Source of the DNA: a virus
IMG/VR virus record: IMGVR_UViG_3300024261_000007
Span: 62,001 to 126,000 of that record
DNA length: 64,000 nucleotides
Reading direction: 5' to 3' (one strand)
The translations under genes and the position numbers were made by a program. The notes beneath the pieces were generated by a model, which saw nothing but the letters and a program-made list of their open reading frames with translations, searched no databases and was not told the origin of the DNA. Positions 1 to 7,471 of this stretch are shown in pieces (the stretch's first letter is position 1; the number at the start of each line of letters is the position of its first letter).

Positions 1-1489
1 ATCTTTGATTTAGTATTTTGTTTTTTAAATTATTATAAATTTCTTCTCTAGGATACATGCCCTGAGTACGGAAAAAGTCACCAAAATACAACGTCTCAGC
101 ATCTAAATTATCAAATATATAATAAGCTACACTATCCACAATTACTTCAGCTGCATCTTCTTTAGAGAGCTGTGTCTCTGTGCACATTAACTCATATAAA
201 CCCATAGTCTGTTCAACGCCTGAAAATGCGAGTGATTGTGAAAAACAATTTTTTAATTCGTTGACATCATTAAGTTTACTAAGTCCTATTACATTATCTT
301 CAATCTCAGAAATGTTTGATTGTAAGTTAACTTGTTCTGGTAGCTTTGCAATTTCTGTTTTCATTTCATTTGTTATGTATTCATCCAGAAATTCGTCATC
401 AACATGATTATTGTGAAAGTCACAAGTTTCTTCTACGTCAATAGTTCCGTCAAATCGAACTTTAAGACTAATTGCATAAGCATCTTCACCAAAGTCAGCT
501 TTTTTTGAATGTGCAACTGCTACATACTGACTTGAATTATAGCTGCTCCAAGTTGATTCTCTTCTATATGTGCACCAAGTCGATTCGCTCGCTCCCAATA
601 CACTTCCAAGCATATGCTTAAATGCTTTGTAGTTTGTTGGATAAACAATTAACATATTATCGTCTTCATACACTTTTAGCAATGATTCAGCTAACATTTT
701 CTCAGAAACTACAGATGTCTTTTTATAACCTTTTGCAAATGCCATTCTTTTCATTATAATATTAAAGTCAAAGTTTCCCTTTTCGATCTCATCTTTTTCT
801 TCTTTTCTTGCAATGTCATAATATACACGCATGTAAAGATCAGCAGCTTTAATACAAGTATCGATATCTACGTCAACAGACTTTTCAACATATTGTATTA
901 TGCTGTCAAACATCAACAGAACCTTTTTAAATTCAATAAACTCCCCATCAGAATTTTTATGTTTTCTAAGTTGTCGAATTAAAATTTCTTCAGCTTCTTT
1001 GAGCTTCTTTTTATTTTCTTTTCCTTTAAGTTCTAATAGTTTTGTTACATATACTATTTTTATAATTTCTAAAGCAATGTTTTTCTCTTTTACAGAAGTT
1101 GCCTCGTAAAGTTCAAGTTGATATTCCTTTTCTTTTTCAGATAGTGTAATAGGCGTCAAGTCTTTTTCGTTTACTTTAATACCTTTGCTTTTTCTAATAT
1201 CAACACTTTTTTGTCTATCTTTTTCTTTTGACGCATACTCAGCTTTTAATTTATACAAAAACTCATTTTTTTGCATCGCTGTTAAATATTTTCTTTTTTT
1301 AAATAAATTGTCATCTATTTTGTCGAAAGCTTCTTCAACAGAGCTTATTGTAGGATCACCAATTAATTGAGGTTTTTCTTTGCAAAGCTTGATTAATTTT
1401 TCTAAAAAGTTTTTTGGAGTTAAAACAGCCATCTCGTTTAATAACATACTATTTTTATAGAAAATCTCTTTTAGCGAATATTTTTTCAT
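1..1489 (-). CDS. Hypothetical phage protein, 3' end cut by window edge
   Basis: An open frame runs on the minus strand from an ATG at 1489 to the window edge without a stop (496 codons seen). The product is rich in Lys/Glu helices in its first 300 residues. A middle segment has the pattern ESTWCTYRRESTWSSYNSS followed by QYVAVAHS, then an acidic C-terminal half. The W-C-T plus hydrophobic-strand pattern resembles, from memory, proteins found in many T4-like phages whose function I cannot name. The start is supported by being the first ATG after a stop-rich, AT-rich gap and by KKYSLKEI at the N-terminus, comparable to other short basic N-termini in this window. It is divergent to the gene at 1620. 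Function unknown; that it is a coding region is clear from the length. Confidence 0.75.
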   Translation of the reverse strand, partial: MKKYSLKEIFYKNSMLLNEMAVLTPKNFLEKLIKLCKEKPQLIGDPTISSVEEAFDKIDDNLFKKRKYLTAMQKNEFLYKLKAEYASKEKDRQKSVDIRKSKGIKVNEKDLTPITLSEKEKEYQLELYEATSVKEKNIALEIIKIVYVTKLLELKGKENKKKLKEAEEILIRQLRKHKNSDGEFIEFKKVLLMFDSIIQYVEKSVDVDIDTCIKAADLYMRVYYDIARKEEKDEIEKGNFDFNIIMKRMAFAKGYKKTSVVSEKMLAESLLKVYEDDNMLIVYPTNYKAFKHMLGSVLGASESTWCTYRRESTWSSYNSSQYVAVAHSKKADFGEDAYAISLKVRFDGTIDVEETCDFHNNHVDDEFLDEYITNEMKTEIAKLPEQVNLQSNISEIEDNVIGLSKLNDVNELKNCFSQSLAFSGVEQTMGLYELMCTETQLSKEDAAEVIVDSVAYYIFDNLDAETLYFGDFFRTQGMYPREEIYNNLKNKILNQR

Positions 1490-1536
1490 TTTATAACCTT
1501 AAGATAATATTTATATTTGCATTATAATCATAATAT

Positions 1537-1562
1537 AAAACCCGCTTCGTGCTGGTTTTTTT
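1537..1562 (+). terminator. Hairpin with T-run in the divergent intergenic gap
   Basis: Left arm AAAACCCGC (1537-1545) pairs with GCTGGTTTT (1551-1559) around a TTCGT loop with one mismatch, and seven T residues follow (1556-1562). It has the form of a rho-independent terminator for plus-strand transcription, yet no plus-strand gene ends before it here. It could stop read-through antisense to the gene at 1-1489, or act as a leader hairpin of that gene. Confidence 0.5.
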
Positions 1563-1585
1563 GTATTTATTGAAAGAAAAAGATA

Positions 1586-1597
1586 TATATTTATATA
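1586..1597 (+). promoter_or_regulatory. Candidate late promoter element TATATTTATATA
   Basis: The 12-base string TATATTTATATA lies 22 bases before the ATG at 1620. The same 12 bases occur at 9803-9814 before a neck gene, and with one mismatch at 7434-7445 before a small leader-peptide gene. This is a shared upstream element by inspection; assignment as a late promoter is inference. Confidence 0.35.
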
Positions 1598-1619
1598 GGT
1601 TAAAAAGGACTTATTTTTT

Positions 1620-1931
1620 ATGAAAAGATCAAATACAAGTAAATTATTAAACGAATGGAAAAGCTTTTTAAATGAAGAATATTATGTTGATGATCCAAAT
1701 GCAGGTCTTGTCGACTCAGATAGCTCAGCAGCTGACAAAAATGAATTAATAAATATTATTAGGCAAGATATTTTACAAGATTTAAATGTTGATATGGAAG
1801 AATTTCTTGATGAAGTATTTAATATTCTTAGCGAAGAACAGTTACAAATGATTTATAACAAGTACTTGCCTGATGGACCTCAGCAGAGTGATGACAGGGC
1901 ATTAGAAAACGATCCTGATATGAGTACTTAA
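1620..1931 (+). CDS. Small acidic protein with W-x3-L leader-like N-terminus
   Basis: A 103-residue protein starting MKRSNTSKLLNEWKSFLNEE, followed by an acidic, mostly helical body and a disordered D/E-rich tail. The N-terminal basic amphipathic helix with a central Trp is a pattern I associate with many proteins of large environmental myoviruses; it may be a capsid-targeting or scaffold-related leader, but that is inference. A purine-rich site AAAAAGGAC precedes the ATG by about 9 bases. It heads a tight plus-strand run to 3104, with only 3 bases to the next gene. Function unknown. Confidence 0.7.
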   Translation: MKRSNTSKLLNEWKSFLNEEYYVDDPNAGLVDSDSSAADKNELINIIRQDILQDLNVDMEEFLDEVFNILSEEQLQMIYNKYLPDGPQQSDDRALENDPDMST

Positions 1932-1934
1932 TTT

Positions 1935-2303
1935 ATGAAATATCCAAAGTTTTATGAAAATAGTAAATTGCCAGTAATATTAAGCAAGTTTGCGCCTATT
2001 GATATATGGGCAATAACATTAGGACCGTGGGTTTTTTGTAGAGGCGAGCTGTCTGAAGAGACAAAGCGTCACGAAGCCATACATTATTTACAATACAGAG
2101 AACTTTGGTTTATAGGCTTTTTGCTTGTGTATTTGTTTGACTATTTATGGGCTGCAGTTTTAAGTAAGAAGGGTTTTACTCGTGACGCTTACCTTTCTAT
2201 AAGATTTGAGCAAGAAGCATGGTCCTGTGATAAAACAGAAGATTACTTAGAAAAAAGAAAACCTTTTGCATGGAAAGATTATTCTTTAGGTGGAAAGAAA
2301 TAA
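1935..2303 (+). CDS. HExxH-type putative metallopeptidase-like membrane protein
   Basis: A 122-residue protein. The sequence RHEAIHYLQ (around residues 45-53) contains an HExxH zinc-ligand pattern. A hydrophobic segment WFIGFLLVYLFDYLWAAVL (about 58-76) follows, then a helix with FEQEAW that could supply a further acidic ligand. Small HExxH proteins with this layout occur in phages and bacteria, but I know no assigned function. It is much shorter than typical peptidases, so activity is uncertain. It lies between the leader-peptide gene (3 bases upstream) and a VOC-fold gene (3 bases downstream), suggesting co-translation. No strong ribosome binding site is visible, which fits coupling. Confidence 0.6.
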   Translation: MKYPKFYENSKLPVILSKFAPIDIWAITLGPWVFCRGELSEETKRHEAIHYLQYRELWFIGFLLVYLFDYLWAAVLSKKGFTRDAYLSIRFEQEAWSCDKTEDYLEKRKPFAWKDYSLGGKK

Positions 2304-2306
2304 ATT

Positions 2307-2834
2307 ATGTCATTGTTTAATCAATATCAAAGTAAAGACAAAATAAAAAAGTCAATAAAAACTGCTCCCTCAAAGGCTGATGTAGCTGCAGCAAAAGAAC
2401 TAGGTATTGAATTAGCTGAAAAATGGAAAGCTTATTCACGTGAAGTTAGAGTGCATGTATACGTTAAAAGCATGGAAGAAATGGTAAGATTTTATAATAA
2501 AATACTTGAATTTCCTGTTGTTCGATACTGGAGATACGCAGATGGTGACGGTACACAAATAAATTTAGGCGGAAATCTTATAGAGCTTTTTTCAAAAGGT
2601 AGCAGAAATTATTCTAAAAAAGACTTTCATGGTAATATATCTCTATCACTTAGAGTCTATGATGTCTATAAATTCTACGAAAGAATGAATAAAAAAAATA
2701 TACAAATTGGTGATCTAAAAGAAAACCCGTGGGGAGATGCTTCTTTTTATATAATTGATCCTGAAGGAAATCGCTTGACTTTTTTTAGTCCGACGGTTAG
2801 TAAAGAAAAATACTATAAAGTTAAGAGAGACTAA
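2307..2834 (+). CDS. VOC/glyoxalase-superfamily protein
   Basis: A 175-residue protein. After a basic N-terminal 45 residues, the remainder reads as paired beta-alpha-beta-beta-beta modules: VRVHVYVKSMEEMVRFYNKI, then INLGGNLIELFS, then SLSLRVYDVYKFYERM and a final DPEGNRLTFFSP. The DPEGN motif and the EL/TFF strands are typical of glyoxalase/bleomycin-resistance/dioxygenase folds. Metal-binding residues are plausible (His at strand 1, Glu in IELF) but not proven. In this fold the substrate cannot be guessed from sequence; possibilities are small-molecule detoxification, antibiotic binding or an oxygenase. It ends directly at the start of the GIY-YIG gene, so the two are probably translated together. 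Confidence 0.75.
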   Translation: MSLFNQYQSKDKIKKSIKTAPSKADVAAAKELGIELAEKWKAYSREVRVHVYVKSMEEMVRFYNKILEFPVVRYWRYADGDGTQINLGGNLIELFSKGSRNYSKKDFHGNISLSLRVYDVYKFYERMNKKNIQIGDLKENPWGDASFYIIDPEGNRLTFFSPTVSKEKYYKVKRD

Positions 2835-3104
2835 TTGTGGTATGTATACGTTTTATTGTGTGCTGACTTTTCTTTTTATTGCGGTATTACCACAAACATG
2901 GAAAGAAGATTAAAACAGCATAACGGTGAAATCAAAGGTGGCGCAAAATACACAAGAAGCAAAAGACCTTGTAACACTTTATACTGCGTTAGCGTAGAAA
3001 ACAGATCTGTTGCATTAAAAAAAGAAGCAGCTTTTAAAAAGTTAAGTAGGAAGAAAAAAGAAGAATTTTTAACTAATTATTTTCTGTCTTTAGGATCAAT
3101 ATAG
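2835..3104 (+). CDS. GIY-YIG domain nuclease (UPF0213/YhbQ type)
   Basis: An 89-residue single-domain protein. It has WYVYVLLCADFSFYCGIT at the N-terminus, in which YVY and CGI stand at the GIY and YIG positions, then ERRLKQHN, KYTRSKRP, and a later Glu-containing KKEAAFKKLSR helix. This is the compact YhbQ-like arrangement, whose members act on DNA; phage copies may be repair, recombination or homing enzymes. The start is TTG at 2835, directly after the previous stop, because WYVYV is the conserved beginning and no ATG lies closer. The last 28 bases overlap tail-to-tail with the polymerase X gene on the minus strand. Confidence 0.85.
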   Translation: MWYVYVLLCADFSFYCGITTNMERRLKQHNGEIKGGAKYTRSKRPCNTLYCVSVENRSVALKKEAAFKKLSRKKKEEFLTNYFLSLGSI

Positions 3105-4186
3105 TCTACACCAAGAACACTAAATATTTGTCTTTCATTCTTAGGAACAAGAAATTTGTTTTTGTTTTTATCAAAAACGTAGTCATAAGAAAATACAATG
3201 TTTTTCTTATATCCTTCGTATAACATTTTAACATTATGTGCTGCTGAACCTGTCCAATAACAAAGCCTTGTTGGAACTGATGTTGGTGTGCAGAAAAAAG
3301 CATCACATTGCATTCCTTCTTTTACAAACTGCGAAATGTTTTTGTAGCTTTTGATCACATTAGAGTCGATACCCTTTTTCAGTGTTTGACCAAACAGCCA
3401 TTGATATTGCTCTAAAAATCTTTTTTCATCAAGTGGATGTCGAGTTACTTGACCAAATTCATCATGCCCAGTAATATTAATAATTAAATCAACATCACCT
3501 ATTACATCTTTTTGTCTTCTTAAAGATCCCGCAGGATATATTTCTTCGACATGAAACCCACCTTCAGTTAATACGTCATACACTTCTTTACTTGCTATTT
3601 CAAAAACATTTTTTGCATATGCATAAGTTTGCTTGTCACATCCTAAGGCGCCACTTTCTGTAAGAAGCTTTTTGCTTTTTTGCTTTTTTATCTTTGCTTC
3701 TTTAATAACATGAGGACTTCCATCCCACCAGCCATTCATTGTTCGCCAATCTAAGTTTGCAATAACTTCGTGCATTAAACTTTCTTTAACAAATCTAATG
3801 TGTTCTGCTAAATCAAACTTTTTCCAGTCAATTGACAAATAGCCTTCGTTTATTACGATATGATTAGGTCTAAAAATATAATTGTTTTTTGCTCTGTCAA
3901 AAACATAAGAAGCAACTTCTTTAACAAGACTTATATGCTTTTTACTTGCTGTACTCATTAAGTCTTCTCTAATATTTTGTGTGAGCAAAGTATCGTAGTT
4001 GTAAATAATGTAATCACACTTGTAGTTTTCGTTAATTTGATTACTAACAAGATTTGTATGAAAGTCAATGATTGCAGGAGAATATTCAAATATATGTCTA
4101 TCTACTTCGACTTGATATTGCATAATCTCTAAAGCTAGCTTTTCAATTCCTTCTATAAGAATTTTTTTTTGATAATTATTAACCAT
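3077..4186 (-). CDS. Family X DNA polymerase / nucleotidyltransferase
   Basis: A 369-residue protein. The C-terminal half (about 185-369) carries the family X palm: GSLRRQKDVIGDVDLI (220-235) with catalytic Asp231 and Asp233, a third Asp in MQCDAFF (295), then WTGSAAHNVKMLYEGYKK and the terminal PKNERQIFSVLGVDYIDP typical of PolX thumb and dNTP-binding regions. Residues 1-180 have no recognised domain; the usual 8-kDa helix-hairpin-helix lyase domain is not evident. Family X enzymes fill short gaps in repair or add untemplated nucleotides. It is co-directional with the primase-like gene at 4858. Phage-encoded PolX is uncommon. The catalytic call is firm; the biological role is inference. Confidence 0.88.
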   Translation of the reverse strand: MVNNYQKKILIEGIEKLALEIMQYQVEVDRHIFEYSPAIIDFHTNLVSNQINENYKCDYIIYNYDTLLTQNIREDLMSTASKKHISLVKEVASYVFDRAKNNYIFRPNHIVINEGYLSIDWKKFDLAEHIRFVKESLMHEVIANLDWRTMNGWWDGSPHVIKEAKIKKQKSKKLLTESGALGCDKQTYAYAKNVFEIASKEVYDVLTEGGFHVEEIYPAGSLRRQKDVIGDVDLIINITGHDEFGQVTRHPLDEKRFLEQYQWLFGQTLKKGIDSNVIKSYKNISQFVKEGMQCDAFFCTPTSVPTRLCYWTGSAAHNVKMLYEGYKKNIVFSYDYVFDKNKNKFLVPKNERQIFSVLGVDYIDPKDRK

Positions 4187-4202
4187 GCCTTAGATTCCTT
4201 CT

Positions 4203-4874
4203 TTAAAGTCTACGACCTCTTCTTTGACGAGTTTCGTTTCTTGCAATGTAACCGTTATTATATTCACTAAAGTATTCAACTATTTCCATTACATTACCAC
4301 TTGTTGTACGAACACCAATTTCATCCAAAAGTTCAACTGGAACTGGTGATTCTTCAATGAAGTCATGTTGCATAAGAATTTTAATTACACTACTTGCAAG
4401 ATCAGATGAAGATTTTTTATCCCAAGTATGAAACAGATTGGCAAAGTCTTGAGAAGACTTGTCTGAGCTACTATCTACAGAGTAAACATTACCGTTAAAG
4501 TAAGAAACTTGCCCGTTCTTTCCTTTTAGAACATTTGATTCAATTGTTAACAAAAACTTTGATGAACTATCTAAAGAATCAGAATAACCTGGATCATCGC
4601 TTGCTACACTTGATTGTGAACCTTGACCAGCAGCATATTGTTTTCCTGCGCCACCTGTTCCTTGCTGTATATATTGTTTTCCTGCACCGCCCACACCTTG
4701 AGGAGCCATATTGCTCGAGTCAATTCCAGGCTGCATAAATTGTGGTTCTCCACCACTCATCCCACCTGATTGTACACCACCACGAGCATTTCCGTATCTA
4801 TAGTCTCCCGGAGTAGCAATTTCTTCAATAGTCTCTCTAATAATTTTTCTTAGGTTATTAATTGATATTTTCAT
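4203..4874 (-). CDS. Structural-like protein with LRxIIRExIEE leader and Gly-rich linker
   Basis: A 223-residue protein beginning MKISINNLRKIIRETIEE, then a Gly/Gln/Ser-rich linker (roughly residues 25-95 with repeated GGAGKQY), a folded segment with beta strands and helices, and a very basic end (RQRRGRRL). I chose the ATG at 4874 rather than the GTG at 4889 because AAAAGGAC sits four to five bases upstream of 4874 and lies inside the longer version. The basic helix N-terminus recurs in this window (7472) and may be a leader removed or recognised during head assembly; this is inference. It overlaps the end of the primase-like gene by 17 bases, so they are probably coupled. Function unknown. 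Confidence 0.65.
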   Translation of the reverse strand: MKISINNLRKIIRETIEEIATPGDYRYGNARGGVQSGGMSGGEPQFMQPGIDSSNMAPQGVGGAGKQYIQQGTGGAGKQYAAGQGSQSSVASDDPGYSDSLDSSSKFLLTIESNVLKGKNGQVSYFNGNVYSVDSSSDKSSQDFANLFHTWDKKSSSDLASSVIKILMQHDFIEESPVPVELLDEIGVRTTSGNVMEIVEYFSEYNNGYIARNETRQRRGRRL

Positions 4875-5649
4875 GATTGTCCTTTTCACTTTCTTTATAC
4901 ATTATATATGATGTCGTTATTTCTTTTTTAGGCAAAAGTACTTCTTTGCTGGCTTTTTCTTTTAAATAAATTCTTTGGTTTTCAAGAGGATCTTGGCAAT
5001 CTACAAAGCTAGGATTTGCTGTGTAAAGTATTTGTGCAGGTCTAAAGATACACTTGTCTATTTGCGGATAGTTTTCTGTAAACCAAGGTTTTAAAGTTTC
5101 ACAATCCCAAGACTCTTTTAGCATAAACCATATATGTGACTTAAGTTTTTTGCTGCTAGGTGTCATGCCGTTTGAAAACTGGCATACGTAGCTTGAATTA
5201 TGAAATGATTCATGTAGGGTTTGAATAAACATTTCAACAGCTTTTTCACGTTGAAACTTTGAGCCCATGTTTAGACCTTCAGGTACAAGGTAGTTGTCGA
5301 TATCAAGCATAATCCATTTTTTAGGATAATCTTCTATAGTAGGCTTAATAACCTTGTTGCCTTCTACTTTTTCTCTTAAAGTTCTAGTTATTTTATAGCC
5401 TTTGAGCTTTTCTTCGTATGCATGTTCTGTAATATTTCCTCTTACAAGACAAGAGTTTTTGTTAAAAGATTTTTTTATTAAAAGATCATGCATGTCATAA
5501 ATATCTTTTATTGCAACTTCTTCAAACAAATACCATTTTGAAAAAGTTTTATCTATTATTTCGTATTCGTTATTTTCATTTAACTTCCACGTTTTGTGTT
5601 GTGCTTGTGTAGAAGTCAAGACAGTAACAATGTTTGAATAGTTTTTCAT
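4858..5649 (-). CDS. Archaeo-eukaryotic primase-like (AEP) protein
   Basis: A 263-residue protein with three features expected of an AEP/PrimPol catalytic core: WIMLDIDNYL with a DxD pair (Asp116, Asp118), KSHIWFML with an S-x-H-like motif (Ser171-His172), and QIDKCIFRPAQILYTANPSF with a third Asp (about 198) plus the Arg/Gln/Tyr strand that closes the fold in this family. There is no zinc ribbon or helicase domain, so it would be a stand-alone primase domain. The N-terminal 100 residues are not recognised. It is upstream of and overlapping the gene at 4203 and separate from the replication block at 46-52 kb. A role in priming, end-joining or replication restart is inference. A sigma-70-like TTGTCA/TATAAA pair lies upstream at 5669-5695 on the minus strand. 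Confidence 0.6.
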   Translation of the reverse strand: MKNYSNIVTVLTSTQAQHKTWKLNENNEYEIIDKTFSKWYLFEEVAIKDIYDMHDLLIKKSFNKNSCLVRGNITEHAYEEKLKGYKITRTLREKVEGNKVIKPTIEDYPKKWIMLDIDNYLVPEGLNMGSKFQREKAVEMFIQTLHESFHNSSYVCQFSNGMTPSSKKLKSHIWFMLKESWDCETLKPWFTENYPQIDKCIFRPAQILYTANPSFVDCQDPLENQRIYLKEKASKEVLLPKKEITTSYIMYKESEKDNHENIN

Positions 5650-5710
5650 AAGTTATCACCAAGTAAGATTTATAGTTATTAATTATTCTTGACAATAACT
5701 ATTTTTTCAA

Positions 5711-6100
5711 TTAACCTTCTGAACTTTCTTCTCCAGCAGGAGACTCTTCTTCAGTACCAGCTTCAGTACCAGCTTCAGTACCAGCCTCAGTACCAGCCTC
5801 AGTACCAGCTTCAGTACCAGCTTCAGTACCAGCGTCAGTCTCTGGATCAGAATCATCGTCTTCTCCAGCAGGAGACTCTTCTTCAGTACCAGCTTCAGTA
5901 CCAGCCTCTTCAATAGGCTCTTCTACTTCCTCACCAGCCTCTTCTTCAACACCACTATCAACGTCATTACCCATGTCTTCACTTTCTACTTCTTCACCAG
6001 CTTGATGTTCTTCAACATCATTATCGTCGTCGTCGTCGCAAGCAACGAATGTAAATATAAGTGCTAAGGCAAGTGCTAAGATATTTTTAATACTAAACAT
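5711..6100 (-). CDS. Acidic repeat lipoprotein (phage moron candidate)
   Basis: A 129-residue protein with a short basic N-terminus, a hydrophobic core and a lipobox ending FTFVAC (Cys21) followed by five Asp residues, so lipidation and export are predicted. The mature chain is extremely acidic, with tetrapeptide AGTE repeated about eight times in two blocks and two copies of EESPAGE. The start at 6100 has a strong AAGGAG eight bases upstream. The Asp-rich segment after the Cys would, by the Lol +2 rule of enterobacteria, suggest retention at the inner membrane, but the host is unknown. It resembles bacterial rather than virion proteins, so recent capture from a host and a surface role such as exclusion of other phages are possible; both are inference. 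Confidence 0.75.
   Translation of the reverse strand: MFSIKNILALALALIFTFVACDDDDDNDVEEHQAGEEVESEDMGNDVDSGVEEEAGEEVEEPIEEAGTEAGTEEESPAGEDDDSDPETDAGTEAGTEAGTEAGTEAGTEAGTEAGTEEESPAGEESSEG
5727..5905 (-). repeat. 12-bp minisatellite plus 47-bp direct repeat inside lipoprotein gene
   Basis: The unit TTCAGTACCAGC (plus-strand reading) recurs about eight times between 5749 and 5836 and twice more at 5881-5905. A 47-bp direct repeat beginning TCTTCTCCAGCAGGAG is present at 5727-5773 and 5859-5905. Every unit is a multiple of three bases, so copy-number change keeps the frame. Confidence 0.9.
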
Positions 6101-6176
6101 AATTTTACTCCTTGTTATTATAAGATATAGAGTAATATATTATAAAGACAAGAATAAATGTAAATTTTAACAAAAA

Positions 6177-6210
6177 AATATAATTAATATTGAAATATAA
6201 TTAATATTGA
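6177..6210 (+). repeat. Tandem duplication of a 17-bp AT-rich unit
   Basis: AATATAATTAATATTGA occurs twice back to back (6177-6193 and 6194-6210), 19 bases before the ATG at 6229. Each copy holds a TATAAT string (6179-6184 and 6196-6201), so the duplication may double a -10 element or an operator for the membrane-protein cluster. Confidence 0.7.
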
Positions 6211-6228
6211 ATAGAAAGGATTTATATT

Positions 6229-6591
6229 ATGTCTATTGAATCTGGTAAGTATGTAGAGTTAGCTTTAAAATATAAAAATCAAATAACAGTAGCCTCTGTT
6301 ATTTTTGTAATGATTGTTTCTTTTGCAGGAGGTAGAATTTCAGCTGTATGTCCGCCAAAATCAAAAGTTTGCAAAGGAGAACTAATTTTAATTGACAGTC
6401 TTAAAAAAGAAATTATTGCAAAAGACGAGAAATACAAAAAGCTCTTAAGAAAAGAACTTGACATTGCTGAAGGGCAATGTCTTGTAAGAATAAAAAACGC
6501 AAGAAAGGGCAATGAAAGTATGAATAAAATTGTAGATTGTGAAGAAGCCAAGGCGATTATGCCTCACTGCAAGAGAAGGGGAAGGTGGTAA
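6229..6591 (+). CDS. Small single-span membrane protein
   Basis: A 120-residue protein. Residues about 18-40 (ITVASVIFVMIVSFAGGRIS) form one membrane segment, with a short N-terminal side and a longer charged helical side containing several Cys (CPPKSKVCKG, GQCLVRI, PHCKRRGRW). AGAAAGGA precedes the ATG by about eight bases. The stop is one base before the start of the next gene, which encodes a secreted, membrane-tethered protein. The layout (N-terminal span, coiled, Cys-containing periplasmic part) is compatible with an inner-membrane spanin or holin accessory, but the endolysin lies 50 kb away. Function unproven. Confidence 0.65.
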   Translation: MSIESGKYVELALKYKNQITVASVIFVMIVSFAGGRISAVCPPKSKVCKGELILIDSLKKEIIAKDEKYKKLLRKELDIAEGQCLVRIKNARKGNESMNKIVDCEEAKAIMPHCKRRGRW

Positions 6592-6592
6592 A

Positions 6593-7099
6593 GTGAGACT
6601 ATTATCTTTAGGTCTAGTATTAAGTACACTTTTAAGTTCTTTAAGTTATGCAGAACCTTATGCGCTTGAAGAAAACAACTTTGATTTAGAAAATCAGCCA
6701 ATTCAGTGGGAACCTATTAAAAAACAAGTTTCTACTCCTTTGATAGATTTAGAGCTTTGGATTTTACATCAAACTGTTCCTGCACCAATACCGGGTTATT
6801 TGTTGAAAAAAAATGACTGGATTGAAATAAGAAGAGTTTTAAATGATTATGGAAGTGAAGTTAAAAGAATTAAAACTGAGGAAAGAAGAGTCTGTGATAG
6901 TCTTTTAAAAGAAAAAGATGAGTCATGCGCAAGGCAAAATAAAGACTTGATCGAAAAGATAGAAGATCAAGATAGAGTTATTGTGATAAAAGATAGCAAG
7001 ATCAAAGATTTGCATTCTGACCTTTTTTGGATAAAGACACTTTCAGGCACAAGTGTAGGCCTATTATTAAGCTTATTAGTGTATCAAGCTGTAAAATAG
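6593..7099 (+). CDS. Secreted protein with C-terminal membrane anchor, possible spanin-like
   Basis: A 168-residue protein starting at GTG 6593, chosen because GGGAAGGTGG lies just upstream and because this start gives a clean signal peptide (RLLSLGLVLSTLLSSLSYA, cleavage near the YA-EP junction). The mature chain has a Pro-rich part, then a Lys/Glu coiled coil with two Cys (VCDSLL, SCARQ), and ends in a hydrophobic segment (SGTSVGLLLSLLVYQAV). A longer frame from GTG 6539 overlaps the previous gene and spoils the signal peptide. Signal plus coiled coil plus C-terminal anchor resembles a periplasm-spanning lysis protein, although no lipobox is present. One base separates it from the preceding gene. 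Confidence 0.65.
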   Translation: MRLLSLGLVLSTLLSSLSYAEPYALEENNFDLENQPIQWEPIKKQVSTPLIDLELWILHQTVPAPIPGYLLKKNDWIEIRRVLNDYGSEVKRIKTEERRVCDSLLKEKDESCARQNKDLIEKIEDQDRVIVIKDSKIKDLHSDLFWIKTLSGTSVGLLLSLLVYQAVK

Positions 7100-7153
7100 A
7101 TAATGCAGATCATATTTATTTTATTAAACATTAATTATTAGGAGTTAATTAGT

Positions 7154-7426
7154 ATGGAACCAAACGTAGTGCTTTCAGTAGGTAGTTTAATTGGTTTGTT
7201 TGGGTTGTTTTACGCTTGGCATAAAGACGCAAAGTCAACTTCAAATCAAATTACAGCTTTAGAAAACAAAGTTAAACATTTAGATGAAAAGTTAAAGCAA
7301 CAAGACAGTGCAATTGAAAGAATAAATCAGACCCTTATTAAAATGGATCTTAAGTTAACACGTATTGACACACAGCTTTCTCTTTTATTAGAAGAAAAAA
7401 GAGACAGACAACAAAATGTTTCTTAA
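7154..7426 (+). CDS. N-terminal membrane anchor with coiled coil
   Basis: A 90-residue protein with one hydrophobic segment at residues 4-22 (NVVLSVGSLIGLFGLFYAW) and then an uninterrupted heptad-like coiled coil (ITALENKVKHLDEKL to LSLLLEEKRD). AGGAG lies eight bases before the ATG. Such proteins are common in phage lysis regions (holin-like or XhlA-like, though XhlA has the anchor at the other end), and this is the third membrane protein in a row. A role in lysis or superinfection exclusion is inference. Confidence 0.65.
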   Translation: MEPNVVLSVGSLIGLFGLFYAWHKDAKSTSNQITALENKVKHLDEKLKQQDSAIERINQTLIKMDLKLTRIDTQLSLLLEEKRDRQQNVS

Positions 7427-7433
7427 AAACAGA

Positions 7434-7445
7434 TATATTTAGATA
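7434..7445 (+). promoter_or_regulatory. Candidate late promoter element (one mismatch)
   Basis: TATATTTAGATA, 26 bases before the ATG at 7472, matches TATATTTATATA found at 1586 and 9803 except for one base. It lies where the small membrane-protein cluster ends and virion-like genes begin. Confidence 0.3.
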
Positions 7446-7471
7446 ATAATATTAAAAACAGGAGAAATAAT

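Noticed and set aside
5669-5695. Sigma-70-like TTGTCA and TATAAA on the minus strand upstream of the primase-like gene.
   Set aside because: Spacing is 15, and such pairs occur by chance in AT-rich intergenic DNA; not listed as a separate feature.
5749-5836. Regular 12-bp repeat considered as CRISPR.
   Set aside because: The repeats are directly adjacent with no unique spacers and are coding.
5689-5916. Open frames on both strands opposite or out of frame with the lipoprotein repeat.
   Set aside because: They are Gln/Tyr/Leu or Leu/Val repeat shadows of the 12-bp minisatellite; the lipoprotein frame alone has a signal peptide, lipobox and ribosome site.
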